Source of the DNA: Pseudomonadota bacterium
GTDB taxonomy: Bacteria; Pseudomonadota; Gammaproteobacteria; Steroidobacterales; Steroidobacteraceae
Assembly (NCBI GenBank): GCA_023391335.1
Contig: JAEWBG010000016.1
Span: 1-42,750 of the forward strand
Length of the DNA stretch: 42,750 nucleotides
Reading direction: 5' to 3'
Numbering within the stretch: position 1 is the stretch's first letter; every line of letters starts with the position of its first letter. The translations under genes and the position numbers were made by a program. The notes under the pieces were generated by a model that was given only the letters and a program-made list of their open reading frames with translations, searched no databases and was not told where the DNA came from. This document shows positions 16,631-25,171 of this stretch, piece by piece.

Positions 16631-16932
16631 TGAAAACCTCCTTTCGAATCGACCGGTATGTCGTGGACGTGCTACTGCGCGATCTGGTGGGCCACGACCG
16701 GTCTCCGGCTGCATTTTTGGTCTATCTATTCTTAACTGCGCAATGCAGTCAGGTCCGATCGGGGAGGGTGGAATTGAGCTTGGCCGACATCGCAGATCGC
16801 ACAGGTCTTTCCAAACGTGCGGTGCAGACTGCGCTTTCGCACTTGCGGCGTCGGCAGCTGATTCGCAGCACACAGTCGCATCGCACCGCAACGCCGCTTC
16901 ACGCTGTCGTCCGTCCTTGGAAGGGGCGTTGA
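16630..16932 (+). CDS. Winged helix-turn-helix DNA-binding protein
   Basis: 100 aa from ATG 16630; a longer in-frame extension runs antisense through the VOC gene and is rejected. The centre is a helix-turn-helix, ELSLADIADRTGLSKRAVQT followed by ALSHLRRRQLI, in the style of replication-initiator or GntR-like winged helices. The N-terminal FRIDRYVVDVLLRDLVGHD is helical. A small single-domain regulator. A perfect palindrome covers its start codon. The glutamine amidotransferase gene begins 9 bp after its stop, suggesting one transcript. Confidence 0.75.
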   Translation: MKTSFRIDRYVVDVLLRDLVGHDRSPAAFLVYLFLTAQCSQVRSGRVELSLADIADRTGLSKRAVQTALSHLRRRQLIRSTQSHRTATPLHAVVRPWKGR

Positions 16933-16941
16933 GCGACGGTC

Positions 16942-17688
16942 ATGCGTAAACTCCTCGTCCTCCAGCACGTCCAAAGCGAACCGCTCGGTGTTCTAGATCC
17001 GCTCTTGCGGGCGGCTGGGTTTCGAATCCGCTACGTGAATTTCGCGCGCGATCCGTTTGCACAAGTCGATGTGAGCCGCTACGACGGACTCGTGGTGCTC
17101 GGCGGTCCGATGAACGTCGACCAAGCGGCGAGCTATCCGCACCTCATGCACGAGATCGATGTGATTCGCGCTGCGCTGGCTCGCGAGATTCCAACGCTCG
17201 GAATATGCCTTGGCGCGCAGTTGTTGGCCGCTGCGCTCGGAGCGCACGTTCATCCGAACCCAGTGCGCGAAATCGGTTGGTATCCACTCAAGCTGTCGGC
17301 TGATGCCGACTCGGATGCGCTGTTTCAGCACTTGGATTCGTCGATACCGGTCTTCCAGTGGCATGCCTATACATTTACTGAACCTACCGGAACAACGCAC
17401 TTGGCAAGCACCGCGAGTTGCGCGAACCAAGCGTTTCGGTATCGCGACTTTGCGTATGGATTGCAGTTCCATCTCGAAGTGAATGCCGCCTTGATCAAAC
17501 GCTGGCTCCAGCACTCGGAGTTGCAGCATGAGCTAGAGCCGCTGGGTGGTCGCAAGCACGCGCAGCTTGTGGAAGCGCAGACGGTCGAGCATCTCGAGCG
17601 CTCGCAAGCTCAGGCGAACGCTCTGTTCTCAGCCTTCATCCAACGGTTCGGATGGCGGAAGACGCGTACGCTGCTGAAGTCGCGATAG
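16942..17688 (+). CDS. Class I glutamine amidotransferase (GMP synthase-like)
   Basis: 248 aa. Class I GATase fold with LGGPMNV, the nucleophile elbow GICLGAQ (Cys89) and the catalytic His and Glu in LQFHLEV (His177, Glu179). All three catalytic residues are present. It is a free-standing amidotransferase of the GMP-synthase-like group; such proteins transfer glutamine amide nitrogen or act as gamma-glutamyl hydrolases on small amines. The acceptor is unknown. Follows the wHTH gene by 9 bp. Its last 53 bp overlap the 3' end of the oppositely oriented SRPBCC gene. Confidence 0.9.
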   Translation: MRKLLVLQHVQSEPLGVLDPLLRAAGFRIRYVNFARDPFAQVDVSRYDGLVVLGGPMNVDQAASYPHLMHEIDVIRAALAREIPTLGICLGAQLLAAALGAHVHPNPVREIGWYPLKLSADADSDALFQHLDSSIPVFQWHAYTFTEPTGTTHLASTASCANQAFRYRDFAYGLQFHLEVNAALIKRWLQHSELQHELEPLGGRKHAQLVEAQTVEHLERSQAQANALFSAFIQRFGWRKTRTLLKSR

Positions 17689-18184
17689 CTCGCGCCGTGT
17701 CCGCTGGTTGCGGCGCTAAACGAAACTCCATATCGCGCATCACAATCCGGTGCATGGACGAAATCGTCGTCTCGACGAAGTAGCGAGCGGTGGCAATGAA
17801 TGGGGTCAGGAACTCGTAGTGCGTGATCATGTGCACTTCGCAGGTTTCCTCTGCGGTTGCGACGACTTGGATCGTCCCGCCTCGTAAGGCGATGCTGCGG
17901 CAATAGCGAATGCTTTGCTCGATGATGTCGAAGTCGATGCGACCGCCCTCGACGATGTTCGTGATCTTCTTCGCCAGGTAACCGCCATCGCTGTACATGC
18001 ATCGCGACTCATCGCCAATTTTGCCGTAACACCCTGTCGTTCGCATCGGCACAGGAAGGACCGTGCGCAGGAACCACGAAGGCTTGGTTTGAATGTGTTC
18101 ATAGAAGCAAACGAGATCCCACGCACGCTTGGCGTTGCAGGAGAGTTGGCCGGTGGTTTTGACGATTCCAGTCGTGACGGTCAT
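17636..18184 (-). CDS. SRPBCC (START-like) family protein
   Basis: 182 aa. N-terminal strand and helix TGQLSCNAKRAWDLVCFYEHI match the opening of polyketide-cyclase/START-like proteins, followed by antiparallel strands (RIDFDIIEQSIRYC, IQVVATAEETCEVHMITHYE) and a C-terminal helix (ARYFVETTISSMHRIVMRD). These bind hydrophobic ligands in a cleft; ligand unknown. ATG 18184 overlaps the stop of the methyltransferase gene (ATGA), so the two form an operon. The 3' end runs 53 bp into the opposing amidotransferase gene. Confidence 0.75.
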   Translation of the reverse strand: MTVTTGIVKTTGQLSCNAKRAWDLVCFYEHIQTKPSWFLRTVLPVPMRTTGCYGKIGDESRCMYSDGGYLAKKITNIVEGGRIDFDIIEQSIRYCRSIALRGGTIQVVATAEETCEVHMITHYEFLTPFIATARYFVETTISSMHRIVMRDMEFRLAPQPADTARAIATSAAYASSAIRTVG

Positions 18185-18888
18185 ACGTGCAACCTCTGTG
18201 TGGGTGAGTGATCAGGAAATGTGTCTGGAACGACGGCTGAGAAGAATGCGAAGCAGCCGACTGGCTCGACCTTGCTGTCGATAAATTGAGCGCGAAGGAT
18301 GTATGCGAGGTCGTCGATTCGATCGTTCGCGAAGTTCACGACACGCATTCGACGCAAGCAGCAGTGCGTCAGGGTTCTGCGCCAGTTTTCACGAACGTGG
18401 TCGCTAACCAGGGTGTAGCCGAAGACTTTGGTGCCGGGATGAGCGATGGGCTTGAGTGCGCGCAACGCCGCGCTCTTCTGTTGAAGTCCGTAGCCGGGCA
18501 GGCAATGTAAGATGCCGCCCAAACAAATCGAATCGAAAGCAGGGATGCCAACTAAGGGCGTGCGCGCATCGCGAACGTAGATCTCAGGGCGGTAGCGTGC
18601 GAGACGGCGTGTCGCATGTGCCAGCGATGCCGGTTGTAGATCGATCAGCGCGATCCTGGGCTCGCGTTGGCCGAAGTCGCATCGATCCAAGAAGTAGCCG
18701 GTCCCGACACCGATGTCTGCGTGGTTGGCGGTAACGTGTTCGCGATAGTGGCCCAGGATGTCCGCCGGCGAGCAGTTCCACACGCAAGGTGCCAAGCCAC
18801 GAATCACGAACGGGTCGTAGAACGAAAGGCCGACCTTCGAGTAGGCCTTGATCCCGTCATCGGCTGTGTAGAGGCTCGCTTGCTGCAT
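18181..18888 (-). CDS. Class I SAM-dependent methyltransferase
   Basis: 235 aa. SAM-binding motif I is HADIGVGTGYFLDRC (~55-69), acidic loop IALIDLQPASL (~78-88), then DARTPLVGIPAFDSICLGGILHCLPG and a conserved downstream segment LRALKPIAHPGTKVFGYTLV. The N-terminus (SKVGLSFYDPFVIRG) resembles small-molecule methyltransferases. The substrate is not evident. Coupled to the SRPBCC gene by a 4-bp overlap, suggesting joint action on a hydrophobic or polyketide-like molecule (inference). Confidence 0.85.
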   Translation of the reverse strand: MQQASLYTADDGIKAYSKVGLSFYDPFVIRGLAPCVWNCSPADILGHYREHVTANHADIGVGTGYFLDRCDFGQREPRIALIDLQPASLAHATRRLARYRPEIYVRDARTPLVGIPAFDSICLGGILHCLPGYGLQQKSAALRALKPIAHPGTKVFGYTLVSDHVRENWRRTLTHCCLRRMRVVNFANDRIDDLAYILRAQFIDSKVEPVGCFAFFSAVVPDTFPDHSPTQRLHV

Positions 18889-19034
18889 CGTTCGACTCTT
18901 GAGGCGTCTCTGACCTCGTATGAGTCGGATGCTGGGCGTGGGCGCGAGCAGTCAGCTTCCGGATTGATCGAATCGGATCAGAATGTTCGCAGCAGCTTAA
19001 AATTCAGGCAGTTAGAGTCCTCCAGAAAGATCAT

Positions 19035-20069
19035 TTAGGACTTGAGTGCACCGGCGCCGGCCTTCTTTTGATTGAGTTTGCGATAGTCGCCGGGCGACAA
19101 GCCGGTCACTTCTTTGAATGCCGCGTAGAAACTCGACTGCGACTTAAAGCCCGTGTCCATGCTGATCGACAGGATCGACTGCGAGGGGGCGGCGATTAGG
19201 ATTTCTTTGGCCGCAGCCACGCGCCGCTCCCGGACATAACGCGAAAAGCCCACGCCAAGCCGAGTGTTTACCAGTTCCGAAAGCTGATGGGTCGTCAGGC
19301 CCATCTCGTCGGCGACGGTCCGCAAGCTCAGCTCTTCATTTTGGTAAAGCTTGGACTCGAGCATCAGCGTCTCTAATTTCTTGACGAGGGCGTCCGTATC
19401 GACATCGCGCAACGTCGATGCGCCGTACCGAATCCGGGCTGCTTCCGTCATGTCGATGATGAGATCGGGCTTGGCGATCATCGCCACGACGATGACGGCA
19501 AACGCGACGCCGATGGCGTGACAGTAGAAGTGATAGAAGTACGCATGGTCGATATAGGGAATAGAGAACCCAAGGATCAATACGATCAGCGCGGTCGCCG
19601 ACATCAGCCCGAAGTAGAAGAACTCGAACCGGAACTGCTTGCGCTGGGCTTTCAGTCCATAGACCAGATTGCCGAGCCACAGGGAATAGCCGGCGCCAAA
19701 CATGAAGAGAATCGGCAGTGCGATCTCCAGGCGCGCGACGAATAACAGCGTGATGGGTAAGAGATGAAGCAGCATCGCCGGGCGTAAGCGTTCAGTTGGC
19801 AGCAGGACCCAGCGGCCGAATAAATAGAAAGTCGGCGGCACCACAAACAAGGCGAGACGATAGAGCGGAATCTCGAGCGGCTCAGTACCGCCCATGAAAT
19901 ACAAGAGTTGGAACGCCTGAATGCAGGCGAGCGCGCTCAGCAGTACCAAACAGGTGAGAATCGAATAGAGCGATTTATTCGGAAAGTCGATCAGCCATAT
20001 ATATGTGAACAGCAGCAGCGCTGCCGTGACGATCGAGAAGCCCGCGACCAAGATGCTCAACGTGTCCAT
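19035..20069 (-). CDS. Membrane-bound AraC-type transcriptional regulator
   Basis: 344 aa. The N-terminal ~205 residues contain about seven hydrophobic segments (ILVAGFSIVTAALLLFTYIW to YHFYCHAIGVAFAVIVVAMI). A C-terminal AraC DNA-binding domain occupies ~235-335, with ELSLRTVADEMGLTTHQLSE, then GVGFSRYVRERRVAAAKEIL and SILSISMDTGFKSQSSFYAA. 7TM-AraC proteins are thought to sense envelope or extracellular signals and regulate from the membrane. The terminal KKAGAGALKS is a basic tail. No target can be assigned; the nearest gene is the serine hydrolase in the same orientation, upstream in transcription and probably separate. Confidence 0.88.
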   Translation of the reverse strand: MDTLSILVAGFSIVTAALLLFTYIWLIDFPNKSLYSILTCLVLLSALACIQAFQLLYFMGGTEPLEIPLYRLALFVVPPTFYLFGRWVLLPTERLRPAMLLHLLPITLLFVARLEIALPILFMFGAGYSLWLGNLVYGLKAQRKQFRFEFFYFGLMSATALIVLILGFSIPYIDHAYFYHFYCHAIGVAFAVIVVAMIAKPDLIIDMTEAARIRYGASTLRDVDTDALVKKLETLMLESKLYQNEELSLRTVADEMGLTTHQLSELVNTRLGVGFSRYVRERRVAAAKEILIAAPSQSILSISMDTGFKSQSSFYAAFKEVTGLSPGDYRKLNQKKAGAGALKS

Positions 20070-20282
20070 ACATGCGCGATGAGTTTCGGAAGCCGGTACT
20101 TTACAAGAACCTCTCTGAGAATCCTTTGTGGCCGCGACGGAGACCGCCAGGTTCGATGGACTTGGGTTCAGGAGTAGACGCGGTCACAACAAAGCCATGG
20201 GCTCATTGGATGATGTGGCCTGCCGTCGCATCGAAGATCCAATAACTTAGATGGTTTGCAGATCAGGAGCCAACCCACCGAA

Positions 20283-21428
20283 TCACTGCACCGCTGGCAA
20301 GATCCCCTTGGTGAGAATGTCCAATGGTTGGCGCGTTAGATCCGTGTCGTAATTCGATGCCGTGAAGACGACGACCAATGCTTCCTGCGGGAATACGAAG
20401 ATGAAGTTGCCGCCATTGCCGTCGGCCGAGAAGGCCTCTTCGACATTTCCATGTGCTTGCAAGCTGTGCTTCCACCACAGCAGTCCGTACCCATCGTTGT
20501 TCAAAGTGGTAAACGTGCGTTGGGATTCGTCGACCCAATCCTTAGGCACGATTTGTTGGCCCTGCCAGACTCCGCCATCCAAATAGAGTTGACCGAATTT
20601 CGCGGCATCGCGCGGTCGCAAGCGCATGCCGCCGCCACCCGTTGCGTGGCCGTCTGGAGAACGGCGCCACAACGCTTGCTCGATTCCAAGCGGTTGCAGC
20701 AGATACATATTTGCGTAGTCATCCAGCGCCATGCCGGTGCGTAGCGAAAGCATATCGCCCAGCAGAACAGCCCCCGCAGAACAATACGAGCTGCGTTCGC
20801 CCGGGTTTGCCGACATCGGCAAATCGAGCGCGAACGCAATCCAATCAAGACTCGCGTACATGCGGCTTTCGTTGCCAATGGATCCGGGCGACCAGTCGTC
20901 GCATGTCAATCCAGAACTCATGTTGAGCAAGTTGATGACGCGAATGTTCGCTTTGCGCGGATCGGGATTGGCATGCGATTCAAGTCGATAGAAATTCGTG
21001 ATCGGTTCATCGACTGCAAGGGAGCCTTGCGAGACAGCGATGCCGACCAATGCCGAGGTCATGCTCTTCGACGCAGAACGGAAGTCGTGAAGGATCTCGC
21101 GCCCGAAACCGTTGAAGTAGCCTTCGGCGATCAAGCGGCCGTTCTTCACGACAACCACGGAATCGGTTCCGGGATACGCCCCGTGTTGAGTGTCTTGCAG
21201 TGTCGCGAGTAACAGGGTCCCATTCACGCCTTCGTCGTCAGGCTTTGAAACGGACCATCCATCGCCCCTGTCTTCTGGCGCGATGGTGACCATGGAGGGC
21301 AATCCGATCGTTAAGTCCTGTGCTGTCTGCGGCCTTGAATTGTTGTGCGGGTGATTCTCGCTGCCGTTACATCCGCTGAGCATCAGCGGGACCCAGATGA
21401 GCGATGCGAGTGCGTAGACGCAACGCAT
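20283..21428 (-). CDS. Beta-lactamase-fold serine hydrolase, lipoprotein
   Basis: 381 aa from ATG 21428, chosen because it begins a lipoprotein signal, RCVYALASLIWVPLMLSGC (lipobox LSGC, Cys20). In-frame sequence upstream translates heptad repeats and is not protein-like. The catalytic domain is class C beta-lactamase/penicillin-binding-protein-like. It has the SxxK motif SASK (Ser118, Lys121), YCS as the Tyr-x-Ser motif (~227), and DGNGGNFIFVFPQEALVVVF near the end in place of the KTG strand. Such enzymes act as esterases, amidases or peptidases in the periplasm. The substrate is unknown. Confidence 0.85.
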   Translation of the reverse strand: MRCVYALASLIWVPLMLSGCNGSENHPHNNSRPQTAQDLTIGLPSMVTIAPEDRGDGWSVSKPDDEGVNGTLLLATLQDTQHGAYPGTDSVVVVKNGRLIAEGYFNGFGREILHDFRSASKSMTSALVGIAVSQGSLAVDEPITNFYRLESHANPDPRKANIRVINLLNMSSGLTCDDWSPGSIGNESRMYASLDWIAFALDLPMSANPGERSSYCSAGAVLLGDMLSLRTGMALDDYANMYLLQPLGIEQALWRRSPDGHATGGGGMRLRPRDAAKFGQLYLDGGVWQGQQIVPKDWVDESQRTFTTLNNDGYGLLWWKHSLQAHGNVEEAFSADGNGGNFIFVFPQEALVVVFTASNYDTDLTRQPLDILTKGILPAVQ

Positions 21429-21534
21429 CTGCAAGTCGAAGCTAAGCCACGGCATATGAACCATAAAGCCATCCAGAGCGGCGAGAAGTGCCGCCCTGTT
21501 GGTGGGGTGAGTCGGGGGAAATCCTTCGGGCGGA

Positions 21535-21672
21535 GATCGTGGTTCGTGGTTCGTGGTTGGGGGTTCGGGGAACGGGAAGCCGGAACTGCCGTCGTTCTGG
21601 CCGTCAACTGTCAACACACAACCGTCAACCGCGATTGGCTGCTAACCGCAAACCGCTAACCGCTAACCGCCT
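21535..21672. repeat. Composite heptad-repeat locus A
   Basis: First part, 21535-21576: GATCGTG, GTTCGTG, GTTCGTG, GTTGGGG, GTTCGGG, GAACGGG. Second part, 21603-21630: GTCAACT, GTCAACA, CACAACC, GTCAACC; then GCGATTGGCT; then 21641-21668: GCTAACC, GCAAACC, GCTAACC, GCTAACC. Same order of blocks as the locus at 22866-23110, including a shared TTCTGGCCGTCAAC junction. Confidence 0.9.
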
Positions 21673-22091
21673 TACCATTCCCCACTATTCGGCATCGAAG
21701 ACCAAGGTTCGCGAGGCGGCAGGGCGTCTCCTTTCTGCAGTAATTCGATCGAGATCTTGTCGGGCGATCTCACGAATGCCATGCGACCGTCGCGTGGGGG
21801 GCGATTGATCGTGACTCCATGCTTCTGCAGGCGCTCGCACGCGGCATAGATGTCGTCAACTTGATAGGCGAGGTGCCCGAATGCGCGTCCAATTCCGTAC
21901 TCCTCTGGGTCCCAGTTGTACGTCAACTCCACTTGCGCTTGCTCATCTCCGGGGGCGGCGAGAAACACCAACGTGAAGCGTCCTTTTTCATGATCGGTGC
22001 GGCGCACTTCGCGAAGGCCGAGTGCATCGCAGTAGAAGCGCAGGGATGCGTCGAGATTGGTGACGCGGACCATGGTGTGAAGGTATTTCAT
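21672..22091 (-). CDS. gloA: Glyoxalase I (lactoylglutathione lyase)
   Basis: 139 aa from ATG 22091 (MKYLHTMVRVTNLDASLRFY). VOC-family glyoxalase I converting the methylglyoxal-glutathione hemithioacetal to S-lactoylglutathione in the cytosol. The four metal ligands are visible: His5, Glu55 (QVELTYNW), His73 (GHLAYQV) and Glu116 (ISIELLQK). The YCDALGLREVRR segment and DKISIELLQ are typical. An in-frame extension to 22139 is possible but lacks family similarity. The C-terminal end overlaps the heptad-repeat block, which supplies the stop. Confidence 0.85.
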   Translation of the reverse strand: MKYLHTMVRVTNLDASLRFYCDALGLREVRRTDHEKGRFTLVFLAAPGDEQAQVELTYNWDPEEYGIGRAFGHLAYQVDDIYAACERLQKHGVTINRPPRDGRMAFVRSPDKISIELLQKGDALPPREPWSSMPNSGEW

Positions 22092-22160
22092 CGGCTGGCG
22101 ACGTTTGAGATGGTGTTCGCGATCATAGCTCAGGGGCATCTCCGGGACGGACGACTCTGT

Positions 22161-22212
22161 CGTCAGGGAGGACTCACGTCAGGAAGGACGCGGATGCGTC
22201 AGGAAGGCCGAT
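22161..22212 (+). repeat. Dispersed repeat with three CGTCAGG units
   Basis: CGTCAGGGAGG at 22161, CGTCAGGAAGG at 22177 and CGTCAGGAAGG at 22197. The arrangement GGGAGGACTCACG/CAGGAAGGACG/CATGCGTC resembles 27179-27215 and, on the other strand, 1004-1035. Confidence 0.5.
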
Positions 22213-22319
22213 CGGCAGGCCAGATTGGCAGCCACCACGTGTTCGCATCTGCACGGAACGACCATTTGGAGTTCGGAGCTCTTTGCATCGTGCGGGCGCT
22301 GTGCGAGATCGTCGTTGGT

Positions 22320-22802
22320 TTAACAGGTCAGGCCTAACCGCTCATGCCATTGCGCGAGCGACTCTTTGGGGTACTCCTCAAATTGTTTGTCTTGCGGATC
22401 GGCGCGCACCTCGACCCAAGGTGCTTTCGAGCCGAGCATCATGTGTGTGCGCTCGGGCGGTTTCGGAAGAGGTGTGTCGATCGCAGATGCGAACGGATGA
22501 ATGAGTTCTGGCCAGCGCGGGTCCCACAACCACAATGCGCTGCCGCAATCCCCGCAAAAGTTACGTTCGGCAGGACTGCGATGCGTGCCTTCGTCGTCGT
22601 GCATGCGAGCGTGATAGATACGAAGGTGTTCACGGCCGTTCACGTGAAATGAATTCGCGTCGCCTCCCAAGTTAATCGCAAATCCGCCGCCACCTGCAGT
22701 CTTTCTACAAATCGAGCAGTAGCAGAGATTAAACGGATAGGGATGCTTGGATTCCAGGCTGAAGCGCACCGCTCCGCAGTGACAAGACCCTTCGAGATGC
22801 AT
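22320..22802 (-). CDS. GFA (glutathione-dependent formaldehyde-activating enzyme/CENP-V) family protein
   Basis: 160 aa from ATG 22802; the longer in-frame reading translates heptad repeats and is rejected. Zinc-binding cysteines are in GSCHCGAVRF (Cys7, Cys9), LCYCSICRKT (Cys27, Cys29, Cys32) and NFCGDCGSALW (Cys83, Cys86), the usual GFA pattern. Family members bind glutathione adducts or have unknown roles. Neighbour to glyoxalase I, so small aldehyde detoxification is a reasonable guess. Confidence 0.88.
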   Translation of the reverse strand: MHLEGSCHCGAVRFSLESKHPYPFNLCYCSICRKTAGGGGFAINLGGDANSFHVNGREHLRIYHARMHDDEGTHRSPAERNFCGDCGSALWLWDPRWPELIHPFASAIDTPLPKPPERTHMMLGSKAPWVEVRADPQDKQFEEYPKESLAQWHERLGLTC

Positions 22803-22865
22803 GAGGGCACCCTTTACGAGTGGATGTCGAACGCAACTATGGAGGAGAGGGAGGGGTTCCTGCGG

Positions 22866-23110
22866 GCATCGTGGATCGGGGATCGTGGATCGTGGATCGT
22901 GGATCGGGGATCGGGAATCCGGGATCGCGGACCGCGAGATTGCCTCAAAACGGTTAACTTCCACGGCGAAGCGAACGTGTCCGCCATTCTGGCCGTCAAC
23001 CGTCAACACACAACTGCCAACCGCGAAGCTTGATTGGCTGCCAACTGCCAACCGTCAACCGTGAAACGAACGCGCCCGCCGTTCTGGCTGCCAACCGTCA
23101 ACAGCCAACC
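22866..23110. repeat. Composite heptad-repeat locus B
   Basis: 22866-22935 holds ten 7-bp units: GCATCGT, GGATCGG, GGATCGT x3, GGATCGG x2, GAATCCG, GGATCGC, GGACCGC. After a 50-bp gap, TTCTGGCC precedes GTCAACC, GTCAACA, CACAACT, GCCAACC; then a spacer; then GCCAACT, GCCAACC, GTCAACC; then a second TTCTGGCT followed by GCCAACC, GTCAACA, GCCAACC. It fills the gap between the GFA and ketosynthase genes. Confidence 0.92.
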
Positions 23111-23116
23111 TCTGTC

Positions 23117-24220
23117 TCACCTCGTCGGCAGCGGCGCTTCGAAATTTGAATTTGCGTTCTTGCGCTTCATGATCTCACGCACGAGTTCGAGCCCACTCTT
23201 CTCTGTCGGCGGAAGCTCAAGGTTGCTCGTTGCGATCGGAGTGACACGCTGGCCCCAGCGAATCACGTGTGAGCACCAGGTCAAGCCGCCGCCAAACGCA
23301 GGCATCAACAACGTCGCACCGGGTTTCACTCTGCCTTCCTCGAGCGCATCGACGAGCGCGACCGGAACAGTTGCTGATGACATGTTGCCGTATCGCTGGA
23401 CAGTGAGATACACGCGATCCATCGGCGCGCCCACGCGCTTCGCAACCGCTTCGATGATGCGAAGGTTCGCTTGATGCGGAATCACCAGATCGACGTCGTC
23501 GTTGCTCAAGCCCGCGCGTGCCAAAGCATCTGCGGATGCTTCGCTCATCCCATGTACAGCGCGTTTGAAAATTTCCTGGCCGTCGAAGTCCCAACGAGTG
23601 TCGCCGAGCTGCAGCCCGTTGTTGCCGTAAATCGTGCCCATGCCGCGCACGCGCAAAGTGTTGCGAGCATCCGCATCACATCCAAGCTTCTCGGCGAGGA
23701 CGCCTGTTGGTTCGTCAGATGCTTCGATCACGACGGCTGCAGCACCGTCACCGAATAGCACAGCAACGTTGCGATTTGACCAATCCATGTAGGGGCTGAT
23801 CACTTCTACGCCGATGACGAGTGCGTTACGAACAACGCCGGTTCTCACCATTGCTGTGGCGGAGGACAGTCCGTAAAGGAAGCTGGTGCACGCGGTATTC
23901 ACATCCATTGCTGCAGCATTGTTTGCTCCAAGCATGAATTGCACACCGGACGCGGTGTTCGGAACCGTTTCATCCGCGGAGCACGTGCCGAGCACGATCA
24001 AGTCCACGTCTTTCGCATCGAGGCCGGCACACGCGAGTGCCCGGGCAGCCGCGATATGCGAGAGCAAGGTCATCGGCACGTGCGAAATACGCCGTTCCTT
24101 GATGCCGGTGCGGGTGGTGATCCACTCGTCGTTCGTTTCCAAGAACGTGGCGAGATCGGCGTTATTGAGAACGGCCGGCGGCATGCATTTGCCCCAGCCG
24201 GTAATGGCGGCGAATTTCAT
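23117..24220 (-). CDS. 3-oxoacyl-ACP synthase III (FabH-like ketosynthase)
   Basis: 367 aa, ATG 24220. Thiolase-fold condensing enzyme with the full KASIII triad: Cys111 (NTACTSF), His249 (PHQANLRI) and Asn279 (YGNMSS). N-terminal NDEWITTRTGIKERRI and VLFGDGAAAVV are KASIII hallmarks. KASIII starts fatty-acid synthesis from acyl-CoA and malonyl-ACP. The isolated position, away from other fab genes, and a C-terminal extension of ~40 residues suggest a paralogue that may serve a specialised acyl chain. Its stop is 7 bp from the heptad-repeat block. Confidence 0.9.
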   Translation of the reverse strand: MKFAAITGWGKCMPPAVLNNADLATFLETNDEWITTRTGIKERRISHVPMTLLSHIAAARALACAGLDAKDVDLIVLGTCSADETVPNTASGVQFMLGANNAAAMDVNTACTSFLYGLSSATAMVRTGVVRNALVIGVEVISPYMDWSNRNVAVLFGDGAAAVVIEASDEPTGVLAEKLGCDADARNTLRVRGMGTIYGNNGLQLGDTRWDFDGQEIFKRAVHGMSEASADALARAGLSNDDVDLVIPHQANLRIIEAVAKRVGAPMDRVYLTVQRYGNMSSATVPVALVDALEEGRVKPGATLLMPAFGGGLTWCSHVIRWGQRVTPIATSNLELPPTEKSGLELVREIMKRKNANSNFEAPLPTR

Positions 24221-24307
24221 TGGCTATACGAGCGTTACAGCGAAAGCGCGACGATAGCACGCTGTCGCTGCGAATCCATTGCGGTGCTCGTAACGCTTCT
24301 GAGTAGG

Positions 24308-25171
24308 TCAACGACGACTGACGGGACAGCCTACGCGCGACGCCGATACAACCACATCATCGATCCAAAGGTTCTGATCGTTCTGTGTTGCGTCGTAGCG
24401 TTCGAGTCCAAGGTACAGACTTTGGAAGGCCGGTGGAGCAAGCCACACTCCGTGCAAGTCTTCTTGATGAGCACAGTTGGAGTCTGGGGAATCGGTGCGT
24501 TCGCTGACATGAATATCATCGAGCGGTTGGCCATCCAGCCAGTACTCCATCTCGTTCTTGTCGCCATCGAAATGCCACTCGACGCACGTCCACTTCGCAA
24601 CGGGCAATTTGCGCGCCGAATGTTTGCGGCAGTCGGTTCGCACGGGAGGGGTCGTCTCGAAGTTGGCTTTCAATCCCAGCCCGCCCTGACGTTCTGCACC
24701 TAAGCGATAAATCGAGTTGTAGCGATCGTCTGCTGATCGGCCTTCGCCTTGCAGCAGCGTCCAATGCACGTCCGGCTTTCCTTCGAGAGGAATGGGCGCG
24801 GAATCAAGCCACACCATGATGCGCCCAAACATCTTGCGACGTGCTGCCGGGAAAACCGGCGGTGTGTGGATCGCGATATAGCCGCGCCTCGGCGCGCCTT
24901 TCGGCGCTGAGATATGCATGGCCTGCTGCCCGCTGAACGCGTGATCTCCATCCACCGAGATGGCGGCGCCACTGCCATACATCTCTTCCTTCCAAGGTGG
25001 AGGCGGCACTTTATTTGCTGCGTCGTTCTCGAAGTCGTCGCAGAAAAAAGCTGCGGCACACGGATCGTATGCTTGGGTTTGCGTAGCGGTGCCTTGTGGC
25101 GCCGGTGCTGTACACGCGCAAAGTGCGCCAAAACCGAATGCAACCGCGAAACGCAGAGGAGGGCGACGCAT
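24308..25171 (-). CDS. Lipoprotein with predicted jelly-roll (Cip1/polysaccharide-lyase-like) domain
   Basis: 287 aa from ATG 25171 (GAGAA upstream; longer starts give no signal peptide). Signal RFAVAFGFGALCAC (lipobox-like, Cys19), then a Thr/Gln-rich linker and FFCDDFEND. The domain has beta strands with MHISAPKG, RIMVWLDSAP, VHWTLLQGEG, WTCVEWHFDGDKNEMEYWLD and ends LWIDDVVVSASRVGCP. The FxDDFE start, VEWHFD...W.DG and terminal IDDV pattern resembles Cip1-type and other concanavalin-like jelly rolls that bind or cleave polysaccharides. The assignment to that fold is tentative, and enzymatic activity is unproven. Confidence 0.6.
   Translation of the reverse strand: MRRPPLRFAVAFGFGALCACTAPAPQGTATQTQAYDPCAAAFFCDDFENDAANKVPPPPWKEEMYGSGAAISVDGDHAFSGQQAMHISAPKGAPRRGYIAIHTPPVFPAARRKMFGRIMVWLDSAPIPLEGKPDVHWTLLQGEGRSADDRYNSIYRLGAERQGGLGLKANFETTPPVRTDCRKHSARKLPVAKWTCVEWHFDGDKNEMEYWLDGQPLDDIHVSERTDSPDSNCAHQEDLHGVWLAPPAFQSLYLGLERYDATQNDQNLWIDDVVVSASRVGCPVSRR

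Noticed and set aside
22803..23051. N-terminal extension of the GFA protein
   Set aside because: The extra residues (repeated IPDSRSP/IHDPRST style) are a translation of the GGATCGT heptads. The real start is at 22802.
21535..23110. Heptad arrays as a CRISPR
   Set aside because: Units are 7 bp, adjacent without spacers, and differ in sequence; no repeat-spacer pattern and no cas genes.
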